From assembly GCA_030531085.1 (NCBI GenBank), contig JAUNOM010000013.1:1-60060 (forward strand): a DNA stretch of 60,060 bases, written 5' to 3'. The notes beneath the pieces were generated by a model that was not told where the DNA came from, did not search any database, and saw only the letters and a program-made list of their open reading frames with translations. Positions 43,649-52,928 of this stretch are shown here, piece by piece. A program made the translations under genes and the position numbers. This DNA is from Prevotellaceae bacterium (lineage in GTDB: Bacteria; Bacteroidota; Bacteroidia; Bacteroidales; Bacteroidaceae). How positions within the stretch are numbered: position 1 is the stretch's first letter; each line of letters opens with the position of its first letter.

Positions 43649-43912
43649 AAACATATACCGCGTTCTTGTCACGGCATTATGTCTTATTGTGCGCAAATGT
43701 ACAAATATTTTTCTTTATATACAAATATTATAGATGTTTTTTTAAAATTTTTTTGTGTTTTGGGGTGTAGGGTATTAGTTGTCAGTTGTGAATTATGAGT
43801 GATGAATGATGAGTGGTTTGGCCTTTTGGTTGTTTGGTTATTAATTGTCAGTTATGAAAAACTCACAACTAATAACTCATCACTCATAATTCATTACTCA
43901 CAACTCATCAGT

Positions 43913-44013
43913 AAAGCTATCAAATCACTCAGTAATCTCTATCAAATTACAAGGTAAAAGCATAGAGATTACACCGTAAAAGCTATCTGATTACCGGGTG
44001 ATTTGATAGCTTT
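43913..44013. repeat. 22-bp-period palindromic repeat, copy A
   Basis: Four imperfect 22-bp units (AGCTATCAAATCACTCAGTA.., CTCTATCAAATTAC.., AGCATAGAGATTAC.., AGCTATCTGATTAC..) follow one another. The whole is an inverted repeat: AAAGCTATCAAATCAC (43913-43928) with GTGATTTGATAGCTTT (43998-44013), perfect 16 bp, and GTAATCTCTAT/ATAGAGATTAC inside. A second copy is at 56942. Confidence 0.8.
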
Positions 44014-44096
44014 TGCGGTGCGTCATTTTAGTTGTTTTGTTGTTTAGGGGTTTTGATGTTTGGTTGTATTGATGTTTGGTGGTTTGATGATTCTTA

Positions 44097-44159
44097 GGTT
44101 GTGGGTCTTTTGTTTTTATGGCGATTTATATAACCAATAGCCACCAAAGACCCACAACC
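44097..44159 (-). terminator. 14-bp perfect inverted repeat after GH127 gene
   Basis: GGTTGTGGGTCTTT (44097-44110) and AAAGACCCACAACC (44146-44159) pair perfectly across a 35-nt A/T-rich loop, 22 bp past the stop. It probably ends the arabinofuranosidase operon. Confidence 0.6.
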
Positions 44160-44180
44160 CAAAACCTAAAACCGACAACC

Positions 44181-46721
44181 CTACTTCAGCAGCCTGATGT
44201 AGTAGCATCCCGGCAGCGGTGTGTCGCCTGTGGCGGCAATCCTTACCCGCACGGAACTCTTGGGAGTCTTGCCGTCGGGCATCAGCATCATGTCGGGCAG
44301 TATGAGCAGCTCCATGTTGAAGAAGCCCTTGTCGTCGGCGTTCTCCGCCTTTGCCGGTATGGTGAACTGCTGCAGCGGCTTGTCGTCAATGTACACTGTG
44401 GCGGTGCGGTTACGGTCTGCCGTGGTGTAGCGCATCATCAGTGACAGGCCCTTTTCCGTACCTGTGGTGTTGGCAAGGGTGTACTGTATGTATCCTCCCT
44501 TCTGCGCATCGCGGTAGAACTCGTCGCGGTATGCGCCGTAACGGCTGTCGGGCGAGTAGCTCGCCTCATGTCCTGCCTCGCTCTGCTGTTCTCCTGTCGC
44601 CACGAAGTCCACGGTGCGGTCGGCCAGGGCCTTTGCCTCACGGTCTGCACGTGTCATGTCGCTCATGTTGAACACTTCCCTTGGCTGCTGGTACCAGTAG
44701 CACATATAGCGTGCGTGCTGTATCTCATAGAATGGTCTCAGTGTCAGCCTGTCCCACTGTCTGACCTGTCCGGGGCCGGCGTTGTACGAGTCTGCCTTGA
44801 TGTTGAAGCGCAGCCGGCTGATGTCGGCAGGCTCTATGCGCCGCATCAGCGCGTCGCGGCCGCACAGCAACAGCGGTGCTGACGACAGTGTAAGTACCTT
44901 GCCGCGCGCTCCGAGTGAGTGGCCCATGCGGCTTTCGTCACCATATTCGTTCTGCAGTGCCTCGTATGTCAGGCCTGTGGCGGCCTCGTCATCCTTGTCG
45001 GTGGCGGTGGTTTGCGCTCCAAGGAGTATCGGTCCGTAGCCGAATGACACGTAGTCCGTGTAGTTGGGGCATACATCGTAGCGCAGCTCCATGGGCAGTG
45101 ACACTGTTATCACGTCTCCCTTGCGCCATGTCCTTGTGATGTAGACGTAGGATGCGGTGCCCTTGTCCACGATGACGTTCTGCCGCGCGCCGTTGATGTC
45201 TATGGCATAGCCGTCCGTTGTCCAGTGCGGATGGCGGATGGCGATGGTGTATTTGCCGCCTTTCTGTACCGTCAGCCTTGTGGATGGCTCGTAGGGGAAG
45301 GTGGTCTGCTGCGTTATCGAGAAGTCCTTGCTGCGCAGTGTGCTGGCCGTGAACAGGTTCACGTAGAGGGTCTTCCTGCCATCGTGCGAGTATATGAAGT
45401 GTCCGTACTTGCTGTGGTTCTCCATTCCCGTGCCCACGCAGCACCACATGCCCTGGTTTACCTGTGAGTATATGCGGTAGGCCTGCGGACGCAGTGAGGT
45501 GAAATACACGTATCCGCCTGTCCGCGGGTCCTGTGTGGAGAGTATATGGTTCCACATGGCGTACTCGTAGAAGTCGGTATACTGTGCGTCGTGTGTGCTG
45601 TCGAAGAGCATTTCCGACAGTTTCATCATGTTGTTGGTGTTGCAGCTCTCCGGTCCGTCGGCCTCCTTGATGTACTTCTCGCAGTTGTCCTGGCTGAGGA
45701 AGTGCTCGTTGATGCTGTTGCCGCCTATGCACACGGTGCGGTTCCGTGCCACATCTGTCCAGAAGTTGCTTGCCGCCGTGGCGTATTCCCTTGCCGTGGC
45801 GTCCTCCTGTGCTATGCGCTGGAAGCCGATGTACTTGGGCACCTGCGTGTTGGCATGGCGTCCGTTGAGGAATATGGCGCTGAACTTGCCGTCGTCGCCC
45901 TGCATTCCGTCCACCATCACCTTGTGGCTGTAGCGCTTTGCGGCGTCGAGATAGCGCTTGTCGCCGAAGATACGGTAGGCGTCGGCCAGTGTCTCGTTCA
46001 TGCCTCCGTGCTCAAAGTCGAGTACTCGCTGCATATCCTTGTCGCTAAGGTGGCTGACCACGCTGACGGACCAGTCGCAGATGGCGCGGAAACAGTCACG
46101 TGCGGTGCGGTTTCCCGTGTAAAGCCATGCGTCGCGCAGCCCCGCCAGTATCTTGTGCTCACAGTAGAAGGGCACCCAGTAGCCGTACTTGCGGAACTCT
46201 GTCATGTCGTTGGCGTACAGTCCCGTCCATATCTGGTTGATGGGCTGTCCGCCCACGAAGCCCTTCAGGCCCGTGTTGTCGTCAATGTACGCGTCCTGGC
46301 AGTCCTTCACTATCCCAATGCAGTAGTCAAGGCGCTCCTTCAGCTGCCGGCGCACATCGACATCCTCCGTGGCGGCCCATGCAAGGGCGAGCGCGGTGAG
46401 GTAATGTCCGCCCACATGGCCCTCAAGGGACCAGTCCTTCAGTCCCCAGTTCTTGAACGACGGGTGCTTCTCCACCCATCCGTGATAGCGTGAGCCGGGC
46501 TTGGAGTCAAGGCCGGCCTGGCGTATCAGCGGAGTCATGAGCCTGTCAGCGTCATACTCCAGCAGCAGCCTGTTGTTGATGTTCAGCGCGTTCAGGAAGG
46601 GACCGTCCAGTAGACGTACCTCCTTGAGGTCGAAGTGCTGCGGATAGATCTGCGACTGCGCGCTTACTGCTGACGGCACGGTGAGCGCCGCCAGCAGTAC
46701 TGATGCTATAATGCCTCTCAT
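44181..46721 (-). CDS. GH127 beta-L-arabinofuranosidase (DUF1680)
   Basis: The 846-aa protein has a signal peptide (MRGIIASVLLAALTVPSAVS). It then follows the GH127 plan: FDLKEVRLLDGPFLNALNIN, the (alpha/alpha)6 barrel with GGHYLTALALAWA, and the CC motif NQGMWCCVGTGMENH near residue 425, where the catalytic cysteine and zinc ligands lie. The C-terminal beta domains include a carbohydrate-binding-like end. It removes beta-L-arabinofuranose from plant glycans or glycoproteins in the periplasm. It is 6 nt after the GH51 gene and co-transcribed. Confidence 0.9.
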   Translation of the reverse strand: MRGIIASVLLAALTVPSAVSAQSQIYPQHFDLKEVRLLDGPFLNALNINNRLLLEYDADRLMTPLIRQAGLDSKPGSRYHGWVEKHPSFKNWGLKDWSLEGHVGGHYLTALALAWAATEDVDVRRQLKERLDYCIGIVKDCQDAYIDDNTGLKGFVGGQPINQIWTGLYANDMTEFRKYGYWVPFYCEHKILAGLRDAWLYTGNRTARDCFRAICDWSVSVVSHLSDKDMQRVLDFEHGGMNETLADAYRIFGDKRYLDAAKRYSHKVMVDGMQGDDGKFSAIFLNGRHANTQVPKYIGFQRIAQEDATAREYATAASNFWTDVARNRTVCIGGNSINEHFLSQDNCEKYIKEADGPESCNTNNMMKLSEMLFDSTHDAQYTDFYEYAMWNHILSTQDPRTGGYVYFTSLRPQAYRIYSQVNQGMWCCVGTGMENHSKYGHFIYSHDGRKTLYVNLFTASTLRSKDFSITQQTTFPYEPSTRLTVQKGGKYTIAIRHPHWTTDGYAIDINGARQNVIVDKGTASYVYITRTWRKGDVITVSLPMELRYDVCPNYTDYVSFGYGPILLGAQTTATDKDDEAATGLTYEALQNEYGDESRMGHSLGARGKVLTLSSAPLLLCGRDALMRRIEPADISRLRFNIKADSYNAGPGQVRQWDRLTLRPFYEIQHARYMCYWYQQPREVFNMSDMTRADREAKALADRTVDFVATGEQQSEAGHEASYSPDSRYGAYRDEFYRDAQKGGYIQYTLANTTGTEKGLSLMMRYTTADRNRTATVYIDDKPLQQFTIPAKAENADDKGFFNMELLILPDMMLMPDGKTPKSSVRVRIAATGDTPLPGCYYIRLLK

Positions 46722-46727
46722 TATGCC

Positions 46728-48707
46728 TTACAGGTTTATGGTATACATCACGAATGAATGAGGCTTCAGGTCAACACTCATCTTCCGCTTCACCTTCACC
46801 GTCTCTGTAACGGGCGCTATGGGCTGCGCCTCATAGTTGTTCTCCGCGTCGGGACTGCCTGCCAGGGTGGTGAGCTTGCCCACGGACTTCATTCCCTTGA
46901 AGCGTGACAGGTCCACGGTGACCTTGCGCGCGTCGCCCGATGCGTTGCATATCTTGACAAACAGCTGGCGGGTCTTGGTGTTGAGCACCACGGACTGCTC
47001 CTGCATGTTGGTCTTCTCGCCGTCAAATTTGACGCAGTCGCCGTAGAAGTAGTCACCGGCGGACTGTCCGAACATCTGCTGCACATAGTAACTGCACGTC
47101 AGGTACGGCCTCTCATTGTCGAAATAGATCAGGTCCGGGTTCCAGTTTGTGGCCCCCTTGCGCGCAAATAGCGGCGCATAGCTTGTCATGGCCACCACGT
47201 CACCGTTGCGTTCCACATGGCACAGGTACAGCGCCTCGGCCAGTGCGTCGGCCATCTTCTTGTCCTTGGCGGCGTACTCGCCCAGGTATACCTTTGTCTT
47301 ACGGTCGCGCGGATAGGCGTCATACTGTCGGCTTGTCTCGAAATATCCCCTCTGCTCGTAGTAGTGCTCATCGAGAATAGGCATTCCTAACTCCTCGGCT
47401 ATCTTCCATCCGTTGTCAAAGTCGGGGTTGCCGGGGTGTGAGCCGGGGCCTGCCGTTCCCACAATCACTATCTCGGGATGCGCCTTGGTGATGCGCTCGT
47501 ACATATACTTGAACCTCTCGGCGAACTCTGGAGATATCTTCTCCTCGTTGCCGATGCCGAGATACTTCAGCCCGAACGGCTTGGGGTGTCCCTGTTCCGC
47601 GCGTATGCGGCCCCACTTTGTGTCAACGCTGCCGTTAGCCCACTCTATCAGGTCCAGAGCATCCTGCGTCCAGCGGTCCATATCGCTCATGGGGCAGGCG
47701 TCCTGAGCCTGTCCTTTCATTCCCCAACCGCCGTTGGCGCCCTGACAGCTCACACCGCATGGCAGTATGGGCAGCGGCTCCATGTTCATGTCCTCACACA
47801 ACTGGAAGTACTCGTAGTATCCCAATCCCATGGACTGGTGGTATCCCCATGTGTTCTTCATCTGCACTCTCTGCTCCTTCGGGCCTATGGTGTTCTTCCA
47901 GTGGTATGTGTTCCAGAAGCCATCGCCACCGCCGTGCACCACGCATCCGCCTGGAAAGCGCATGAACTTGGGGTTAAGCGCCTCCAAGGCCTCGGCCAGG
48001 TCGCGGCGCATACCGTGTCCCTTGTATGTGTCCTGCGGCATCAGCGACAGCATATCCACATCCATGGTGCCAGGAGTCATGACGAGGAAGCGCAGCATGG
48101 CGTCCTTACAGTCCGCGTTTGCGGTCAGGGTGCACACGTTCTTGCTCCATGTGGTGCCGCCGACGGTCAGTGTGGTGTCCGCTATCACGGTCTGTTCCTT
48201 GCCCGGAGCCACCAGAACCACGCGCACCTGCTTCTCCTTGCCGTCCGGACAGCGTGTGAAGACGGAGAAGTCATACTTTGCGCCGCCCTTGACAGTGATG
48301 CCGTCGAAGCCGCGGTTCTCCAGACCGTAGCCTGTCCAGCCGTTAAAGTCATAGTAATGGCCCACCCTTTCTGTCGTCAGCCTCATGTAGTTGGGGTTGT
48401 TCCTGTGCAGAGGGTCGGCCTGCAGCGTCTGTATCTGGCCCAGAGAGTGCCCGGGGCGTATCACGCGCCATGCCGTTGCGGGTCCCCATCCGTCACGCTC
48501 GTTGGCGTTGAACTCGAAAGATCCGTTCTGAAGCAGCTCGGCATACAGTCCGCCGTCAGCGGCATGGCTTATGTCCTCAAAGAAAATGCCTATCAGCTCG
48601 CTGCTGATGGCCTTGCCGCCGGCAGGAGGTGTCAACGGCTTGGCAGCCTGTACGGTGAATGACGATGCCGCAAGCATAAGCGGCAGTGATGACTTTAAGA
48701 TCTTCAT
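46728..48707 (-). CDS. GH51 alpha-L-arabinofuranosidase
   Basis: The 659-aa protein has a signal peptide (MKILKSSLPLMLAASSFTVQA), an N-terminal carbohydrate-binding-like region, and a GH51 barrel: MRFPGGCVVHGG near 245, the acid/base in YLGIGNEEKISPEF near 390, and the nucleophile in VYLGEYAAKD near 475. It releases alpha-L-arabinofuranose. A clear promoter (CAAAGTTA on the plus strand at 48749-48756, i.e. TAACTTTG) precedes it. With GH127 it handles both anomers of arabinose. Confidence 0.9.
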   Translation of the reverse strand: MKILKSSLPLMLAASSFTVQAAKPLTPPAGGKAISSELIGIFFEDISHAADGGLYAELLQNGSFEFNANERDGWGPATAWRVIRPGHSLGQIQTLQADPLHRNNPNYMRLTTERVGHYYDFNGWTGYGLENRGFDGITVKGGAKYDFSVFTRCPDGKEKQVRVVLVAPGKEQTVIADTTLTVGGTTWSKNVCTLTANADCKDAMLRFLVMTPGTMDVDMLSLMPQDTYKGHGMRRDLAEALEALNPKFMRFPGGCVVHGGGDGFWNTYHWKNTIGPKEQRVQMKNTWGYHQSMGLGYYEYFQLCEDMNMEPLPILPCGVSCQGANGGWGMKGQAQDACPMSDMDRWTQDALDLIEWANGSVDTKWGRIRAEQGHPKPFGLKYLGIGNEEKISPEFAERFKYMYERITKAHPEIVIVGTAGPGSHPGNPDFDNGWKIAEELGMPILDEHYYEQRGYFETSRQYDAYPRDRKTKVYLGEYAAKDKKMADALAEALYLCHVERNGDVVAMTSYAPLFARKGATNWNPDLIYFDNERPYLTCSYYVQQMFGQSAGDYFYGDCVKFDGEKTNMQEQSVVLNTKTRQLFVKICNASGDARKVTVDLSRFKGMKSVGKLTTLAGSPDAENNYEAQPIAPVTETVKVKRKMSVDLKPHSFVMYTINL

Positions 48708-48748
48708 AATATATAAAGGTTTTGGTTAGAAAATTCAAGTGTCGCTGA

Positions 48749-48989
48749 CAAAGTTACGAAAAAAATCTGTCATACAAGCCTTATTCTGTAATTATTTGGC
48801 CTTTTTGTTATAATTGAAGAACTATTTGATATATTCTTTATAACACTGGTCCGTGCAATGACAGAACTTGCCCAGTGCAAATTTACTAAATGTTTTGTAA
48901 ACAAAGGTTAGAAATAACGGTTAAAACACGATTTTATACAGAAAAAGAACGTTTTTATTATAATATTCCAAGATATTATTGTAGCTTTG
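48749..48989. promoter_or_regulatory. Divergent promoters for GH51 and DUF5686 genes
   Basis: CAAAGTTA (48749-48756) is the minus-strand -7 element for the GH51 gene. TAGCTTTG (48982-48989) is the plus-strand -7 element for the DUF5686 gene, about 55 bp before its ATG. The ~225 bp between them is A/T-rich with no ORF. Confidence 0.65.
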
Positions 48990-49043
48990 CAGTGGATAAT
49001 GCAAACCCCCAAGTGCTGTAACAGCACGACAGAACAAGAGACC

Positions 49044-51206
49044 ATGAGCTTTACAACCTACATCCGCTCCGTGTTGGAAAAGCGTGTGACAGCGCTGCTC
49101 CTGACACTGCTGTGCCTGTCCGCCACGGCGTGCGCGGCCGCAAGAGGGGCGGAGGATGGGCGCAGGAACGTTGCCGCGGTGCTGGACAGCGTGTTCTCCC
49201 TGTCGGCAAGGGTGGGCAATGAGAGGTGGCACTACACGGGACACTACTACTACCGCGGCGTGCTCGACCTGCAGCGCAAGAACTTCATCGTGGCCTCCGT
49301 GCCCAACAGGCGCTTCTATATGAAGGGCGGAAGGGAGCTGCTGACGGAGGATTGGGGCGAGGTGGAATACACCATGCCGGGCATATTCACGCGAAAGGTG
49401 AGGCGGCGCAGCAACTCCACGGCACGCTATGCGGCGGCTCATGGATACATCATGGACTTCTTCAACGTCAGCCTGCACAGTGTGTATCTGTTAGGAGACC
49501 ACATACTGTCGCCGCTGAGACGCGAGAACAGGCACAGTTACCGCTATTCTCTCGACTCCATATCATGCGGCCGCGCCTACATTGCCTGTAAACGGAGGCG
49601 GCGGAATATGCAGCTGGTGGACGCCTACATTATATATAATATGGAACAGGGCCACATCAGCAGTGTGAAAGTGAGCGGAATGTACAACTTTGTGGACTTC
49701 ACCATGACCGTGGACATGGGCACCCGGGGGCTGGAACGCTATTGGCCGCAACGTACATCGCTGGACTTCAGATACTGGTACTACGGCAATGTGTTCAAGG
49801 GCAGCGCCGTCTATGCGCAGACATACTCGGGACTGACGCCGGACTACACACCACCGCTGGACACAAAGAACCCTCATGACATAACGTCACGCTATGCTCT
49901 GGCTCTGGACACCGCTGCCATAAGGCATGACAGAGCCTTCATGGACAGTCTGCGCCCGATACCCTTGTCGGCAGAAGAGCTGCGCCTGTACAAGGAGGCG
50001 GAAGGGACGGGCGGCGGAACTGACTCCCTGCACGCTGCGACACCGCAGCAGCGCAGTGGCGGAACGCCGAAATGGATAAAGAGCATAGGACACGTCGGGG
50101 AGTTCTTCTTTAACGACCACGACCTGATGACGACGGCCTACAGCTCACTGAAGGTGCTGTCGCCAAACCTTGGATACTCCGGCAGCCGCGGAGTGTCGTG
50201 GAGACAGGATATAGAGTACGCATACCAGATGGGCAACGGAAGGCGGTGGAGCATAGTGCCCAGAGCCACATACTACTTCAAGGACAGTGAGCTGACAGGA
50301 CGCGTGCGCAGCGAGCTGCTCTTCAACCCCAAGCATCTGGGCAGCGCAGCATTCGAGGCCGGTATGCAACAGATTACAGCCAACAGCAATACACTGTACT
50401 TTGTAAGCGAGGTGGGGCCTGACGGCAAGGAGAACGTGGAGGCATTGGACTTCACGGACTTCTACTGGCACGCCGACATCAAACGGGAGGTGGCCAACGG
50501 ACTGGACCTCTCCACTGGAATAGTGATGCACCACTACCGTCCGAGACGCTATGCCAGGACGCACAGCGCAGAGCTGGGACTGCGCGAACGCTACCGTGAG
50601 TTCGCCACAAGGCTGACCGCAAGCTACACACCGCGTCAGGACTATTACATGGTGGGCACACGAAAGGTGCGGGTGGAAAGCTCCATGCCCACATTCACCG
50701 TAAGCTACGAGCGGGGAATAAAGGGAGTGCTTGGCAGCAGCAACAACTTCGAGAAGTGGGAGACGATGGTGACACAGAGCAGGCAGCTGACACCACTGCA
50801 CAGACTGATATGGAAACTGGGAGGAGGAATGTTCACGGACAAGGAGAACAGGGACTTTCTGCAGTACGAGTACTTCAACAACGGCATAACAGCCTACAAC
50901 TGGGACGATGACCGCAGCGGCGTATTCCAGCTGCTGGACCAGAAGTACTACCACAACAGCTACCACTACCTGCGCGGCCATGTGGTGATGGAGAGTCCGA
51001 TACTGATACTCGGCAACTTCAACACCCATCTGCTGCGCGCCGAGCGACTGTATGTCAACGCCCTGCTGACGGAGGGACTGGTGCCATACATAGAGTTTGG
51101 CTACGGCATAAGCAACGAGATGTTCGACATAAGCGTCTTCGGTGGATGCATAAAGGGCGGGACATTCAAGACCGGCCTGAAGTTCAGCCTGCATATCTTT
51201 GACTGA
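49044..51206 (+). CDS. DUF5686-family outer-membrane beta-barrel protein
   Basis: I chose the ATG at 49044, after the mapped -7 element and leader; an upstream frame extension contains the promoter. The ~720-aa protein has a signal sequence (RVTALLLTLLCLSATACAAA), a central domain, and a C-terminal half of alternating aromatic strands ending FKTGLKFSLHIFD, a proper barrel C-terminus (last residue next to aromatic Phe). DUF5686 proteins are Bacteroidota surface proteins, often with an N-terminal carboxypeptidase-like domain that is lacking or divergent here. Function unknown. Confidence 0.8.
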   Translation: MSFTTYIRSVLEKRVTALLLTLLCLSATACAAARGAEDGRRNVAAVLDSVFSLSARVGNERWHYTGHYYYRGVLDLQRKNFIVASVPNRRFYMKGGRELLTEDWGEVEYTMPGIFTRKVRRRSNSTARYAAAHGYIMDFFNVSLHSVYLLGDHILSPLRRENRHSYRYSLDSISCGRAYIACKRRRRNMQLVDAYIIYNMEQGHISSVKVSGMYNFVDFTMTVDMGTRGLERYWPQRTSLDFRYWYYGNVFKGSAVYAQTYSGLTPDYTPPLDTKNPHDITSRYALALDTAAIRHDRAFMDSLRPIPLSAEELRLYKEAEGTGGGTDSLHAATPQQRSGGTPKWIKSIGHVGEFFFNDHDLMTTAYSSLKVLSPNLGYSGSRGVSWRQDIEYAYQMGNGRRWSIVPRATYYFKDSELTGRVRSELLFNPKHLGSAAFEAGMQQITANSNTLYFVSEVGPDGKENVEALDFTDFYWHADIKREVANGLDLSTGIVMHHYRPRRYARTHSAELGLRERYREFATRLTASYTPRQDYYMVGTRKVRVESSMPTFTVSYERGIKGVLGSSNNFEKWETMVTQSRQLTPLHRLIWKLGGGMFTDKENRDFLQYEYFNNGITAYNWDDDRSGVFQLLDQKYYHNSYHYLRGHVVMESPILILGNFNTHLLRAERLYVNALLTEGLVPYIEFGYGISNEMFDISVFGGCIKGGTFKTGLKFSLHIFD

Positions 51207-51213
51207 ATTACGC

Positions 51214-52095
51214 TCATGAGAACGGCAGGGCATCATAGCCGCACGCATCACACTCATGCGCCATTGCAATGTCCGAGTCTCTCAATACCTGTAAATCGTT
51301 TATATGTTCCTTTAAGCATTTCAGCGCCTCAGCATCATTTATTTCCTCGCGTCTGTCCCTGCTTAACCTGCAATATTCCTCCTCCTGTTCTATCCCTGCA
51401 AACCTGCGTCCGCACAAATTGGCCGCTATGCCTGTTGTGGAACTGCCACAGAAGGGATCAAAAATCCAGTCTCCCTGGCTGGTTGAGGCAAGAATGGTAC
51501 GCACAAGCAGTCTTAATGGTTTCTGTGTAGGATGTTTACCGCACGTCTTTTCCCATCTGCCAATGGCTGGCATACGCCATACATCAGTCATCTGGCGGCC
51601 TTCATTTATCTCCTTCATAAGCCCATAGTTGAACTTATGCGGCACCTTCTGCATCTTCCTTGCCCAAATTATGAACTCGGTAGAATATGTAAAGAAACGG
51701 CATGAGATATTAGCCGGCGGATTGGTCTTCTGCCATGTTATGACATTCAGTATCTTATAGCCAAGCGAAGTGAGGCTGTTGGCCACTGAAAATATGTTGT
51801 GGTAAGTCCCGCTTATCCATATTGTGCCATTGTCCTTCAGCTTGTCGCGGCACAGACGCAGCCATTCCATGTTGAACGTGGCCATATCCTCCTGTGACAG
51901 GCCTTTGTCCCATTCCCCCTTATCCACACAGACTACCTTTCCACTCTGCAACGATATGCCGCCATTGGACAGAAAGTATGGAGGATCGGCAAATATCATG
52001 TCGAACTTGAAGTCAAATTCCTTCAGGAGTCTGAGACTGTCACCATGCGCTATTATATAATCATTATCAGGTGATCTGTAATATGACTGTATCAT
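51214..52095 (-). CDS. dpnA: DpnA-type adenine methyltransferase (GATC, beta class)
   Basis: The 293-aa protein has the beta-class order: catalytic DPPY at the N-terminus (MIFADPPYFLSNGG near residue 37) and the AdoMet motif FDPFCGSSTTGIAA near 220. It matches DpnA, the second methylase of DpnII systems, which can methylate GATC also in single-stranded DNA and so helps incoming transformed or transferred DNA survive. The C-terminus carries CDACGYDALPFS, a possible Zn site. Its ATG overlaps the stop of the endonuclease gene (TAATG). Confidence 0.88.
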   Translation of the reverse strand: MIQSYYRSPDNDYIIAHGDSLRLLKEFDFKFDMIFADPPYFLSNGGISLQSGKVVCVDKGEWDKGLSQEDMATFNMEWLRLCRDKLKDNGTIWISGTYHNIFSVANSLTSLGYKILNVITWQKTNPPANISCRFFTYSTEFIIWARKMQKVPHKFNYGLMKEINEGRQMTDVWRMPAIGRWEKTCGKHPTQKPLRLLVRTILASTSQGDWIFDPFCGSSTTGIAANLCGRRFAGIEQEEEYCRLSRDRREEINDAEALKCLKEHINDLQVLRDSDIAMAHECDACGYDALPFS

Positions 52096-52928
52096 TATCC
52101 CTCGTTTGCCTTTATCCTTTTAATGAATTCCCCGATGGATGTAAGGTTATAGACGCTCTGTATAATGGAACAGGCCTCCTGTAGCTTGTTCCTTGCCGAC
52201 CTCCAGCCAACACCGTCCGTTATCCATACAAACTCAAAGCCTTCAACTGAATTTATCTTTGGAGCAATGTCAGAATAAGAACGTGCCACCTCGTTTAGCT
52301 TTGAACCGCCTCCTGTATAGAAGTTTACCTCAATAAGATAGACCTTTGATGATGTATTCACTACAAAGTCAAAACGTTTCTCATCGTCTCCAAGCGCAGC
52401 GGCAATGGCAGGCCACTCTCTGGAATAGACCTCCCTCCTGAATGCAATGCCCGCATCAGACAGTATGGACGAGACTGTATTCTCCATGATATGCCCGCTT
52501 CTGTTCTTTCTTGCATTAGTGTCCAGACCGGTCTCTATGCCGAATACGTAATCTACAAGATTGGTTATCTTCCGCCTCTGCAGCACATCTCCAAGTCCGG
52601 TAGCCTCAAGAAACGACATTACAGAGTCGACAGAGCCAAACATACTGTCCAAGGGGACACAGTTGCCGGCGGCATCCAGTATCAGTTTCCTGTCGTGAGC
52701 ACGCACTGCCACAAGAATGTTCATGACGGAAAAGGCACTCCTGTCCCTCCTCCATATTGTCTCCACACTCTGGCGCAGGTCTGTTGCGCCAACAAGACTG
52801 TTGAGCATATATAGGCTCAGCTTAATGTCATCGACATTTCTGGATATCTTGTCAAAGTCACAAAAGAAGTCCAGCGTCTGGTTAGTCTCCTTCAGTTGGG
52901 ACATGAATTTATTGAAATCCTCAAGCAT
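52095..52928 (-). CDS. DpnII/MboI-type restriction endonuclease (GATC)
   Basis: The 277-aa protein has the DpnII family core: SRNVDDIKLSLYMLNSLVGA near the N-terminus, and the PD-(D/E)xK site in KRFDFVVNTSSKVYLIEVNF (D...EVN) followed by YTGGGSKLNEVARSYSDI. It should cleave unmethylated GATC. It overlaps the upstream DpnM-type gene by 8 nt and the downstream methylase by 1 nt, so all three are coupled. Confidence 0.9.
   Translation of the reverse strand: MLEDFNKFMSQLKETNQTLDFFCDFDKISRNVDDIKLSLYMLNSLVGATDLRQSVETIWRRDRSAFSVMNILVAVRAHDRKLILDAAGNCVPLDSMFGSVDSVMSFLEATGLGDVLQRRKITNLVDYVFGIETGLDTNARKNRSGHIMENTVSSILSDAGIAFRREVYSREWPAIAAALGDDEKRFDFVVNTSSKVYLIEVNFYTGGGSKLNEVARSYSDIAPKINSVEGFEFVWITDGVGWRSARNKLQEACSIIQSVYNLTSIGEFIKRIKANEG

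Larger units (their letters stand above)
43094..44180. other. Gene-free junction between mobile element and chromosome
   Basis: I see no credible gene. Mobile-element-type sequence gives way at roughly 43.5-43.8 kb to low-complexity chromosome intergenic sequence (TTGTTTGGTT-type and CTCATCACTCATAAT-type repeats). The three-way palindrome at 43598 and the 22-bp-period repeat at 43913 lie here. The exact attachment site is not visible because the other end is outside the window. Confidence 0.45.

Noticed and set aside
43861-44013. CRISPR array
   Set aside because: The 22-bp units follow without spacers and form a palindrome; there are no cas genes in the window.
45546-46493. 315-aa plus-strand frame and similar long frames at 47478 and 50145
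   Set aside because: They are high-GC shadows opposite GH127, GH51 and DUF5686 genes, with Val/His-rich sequence and no family match.
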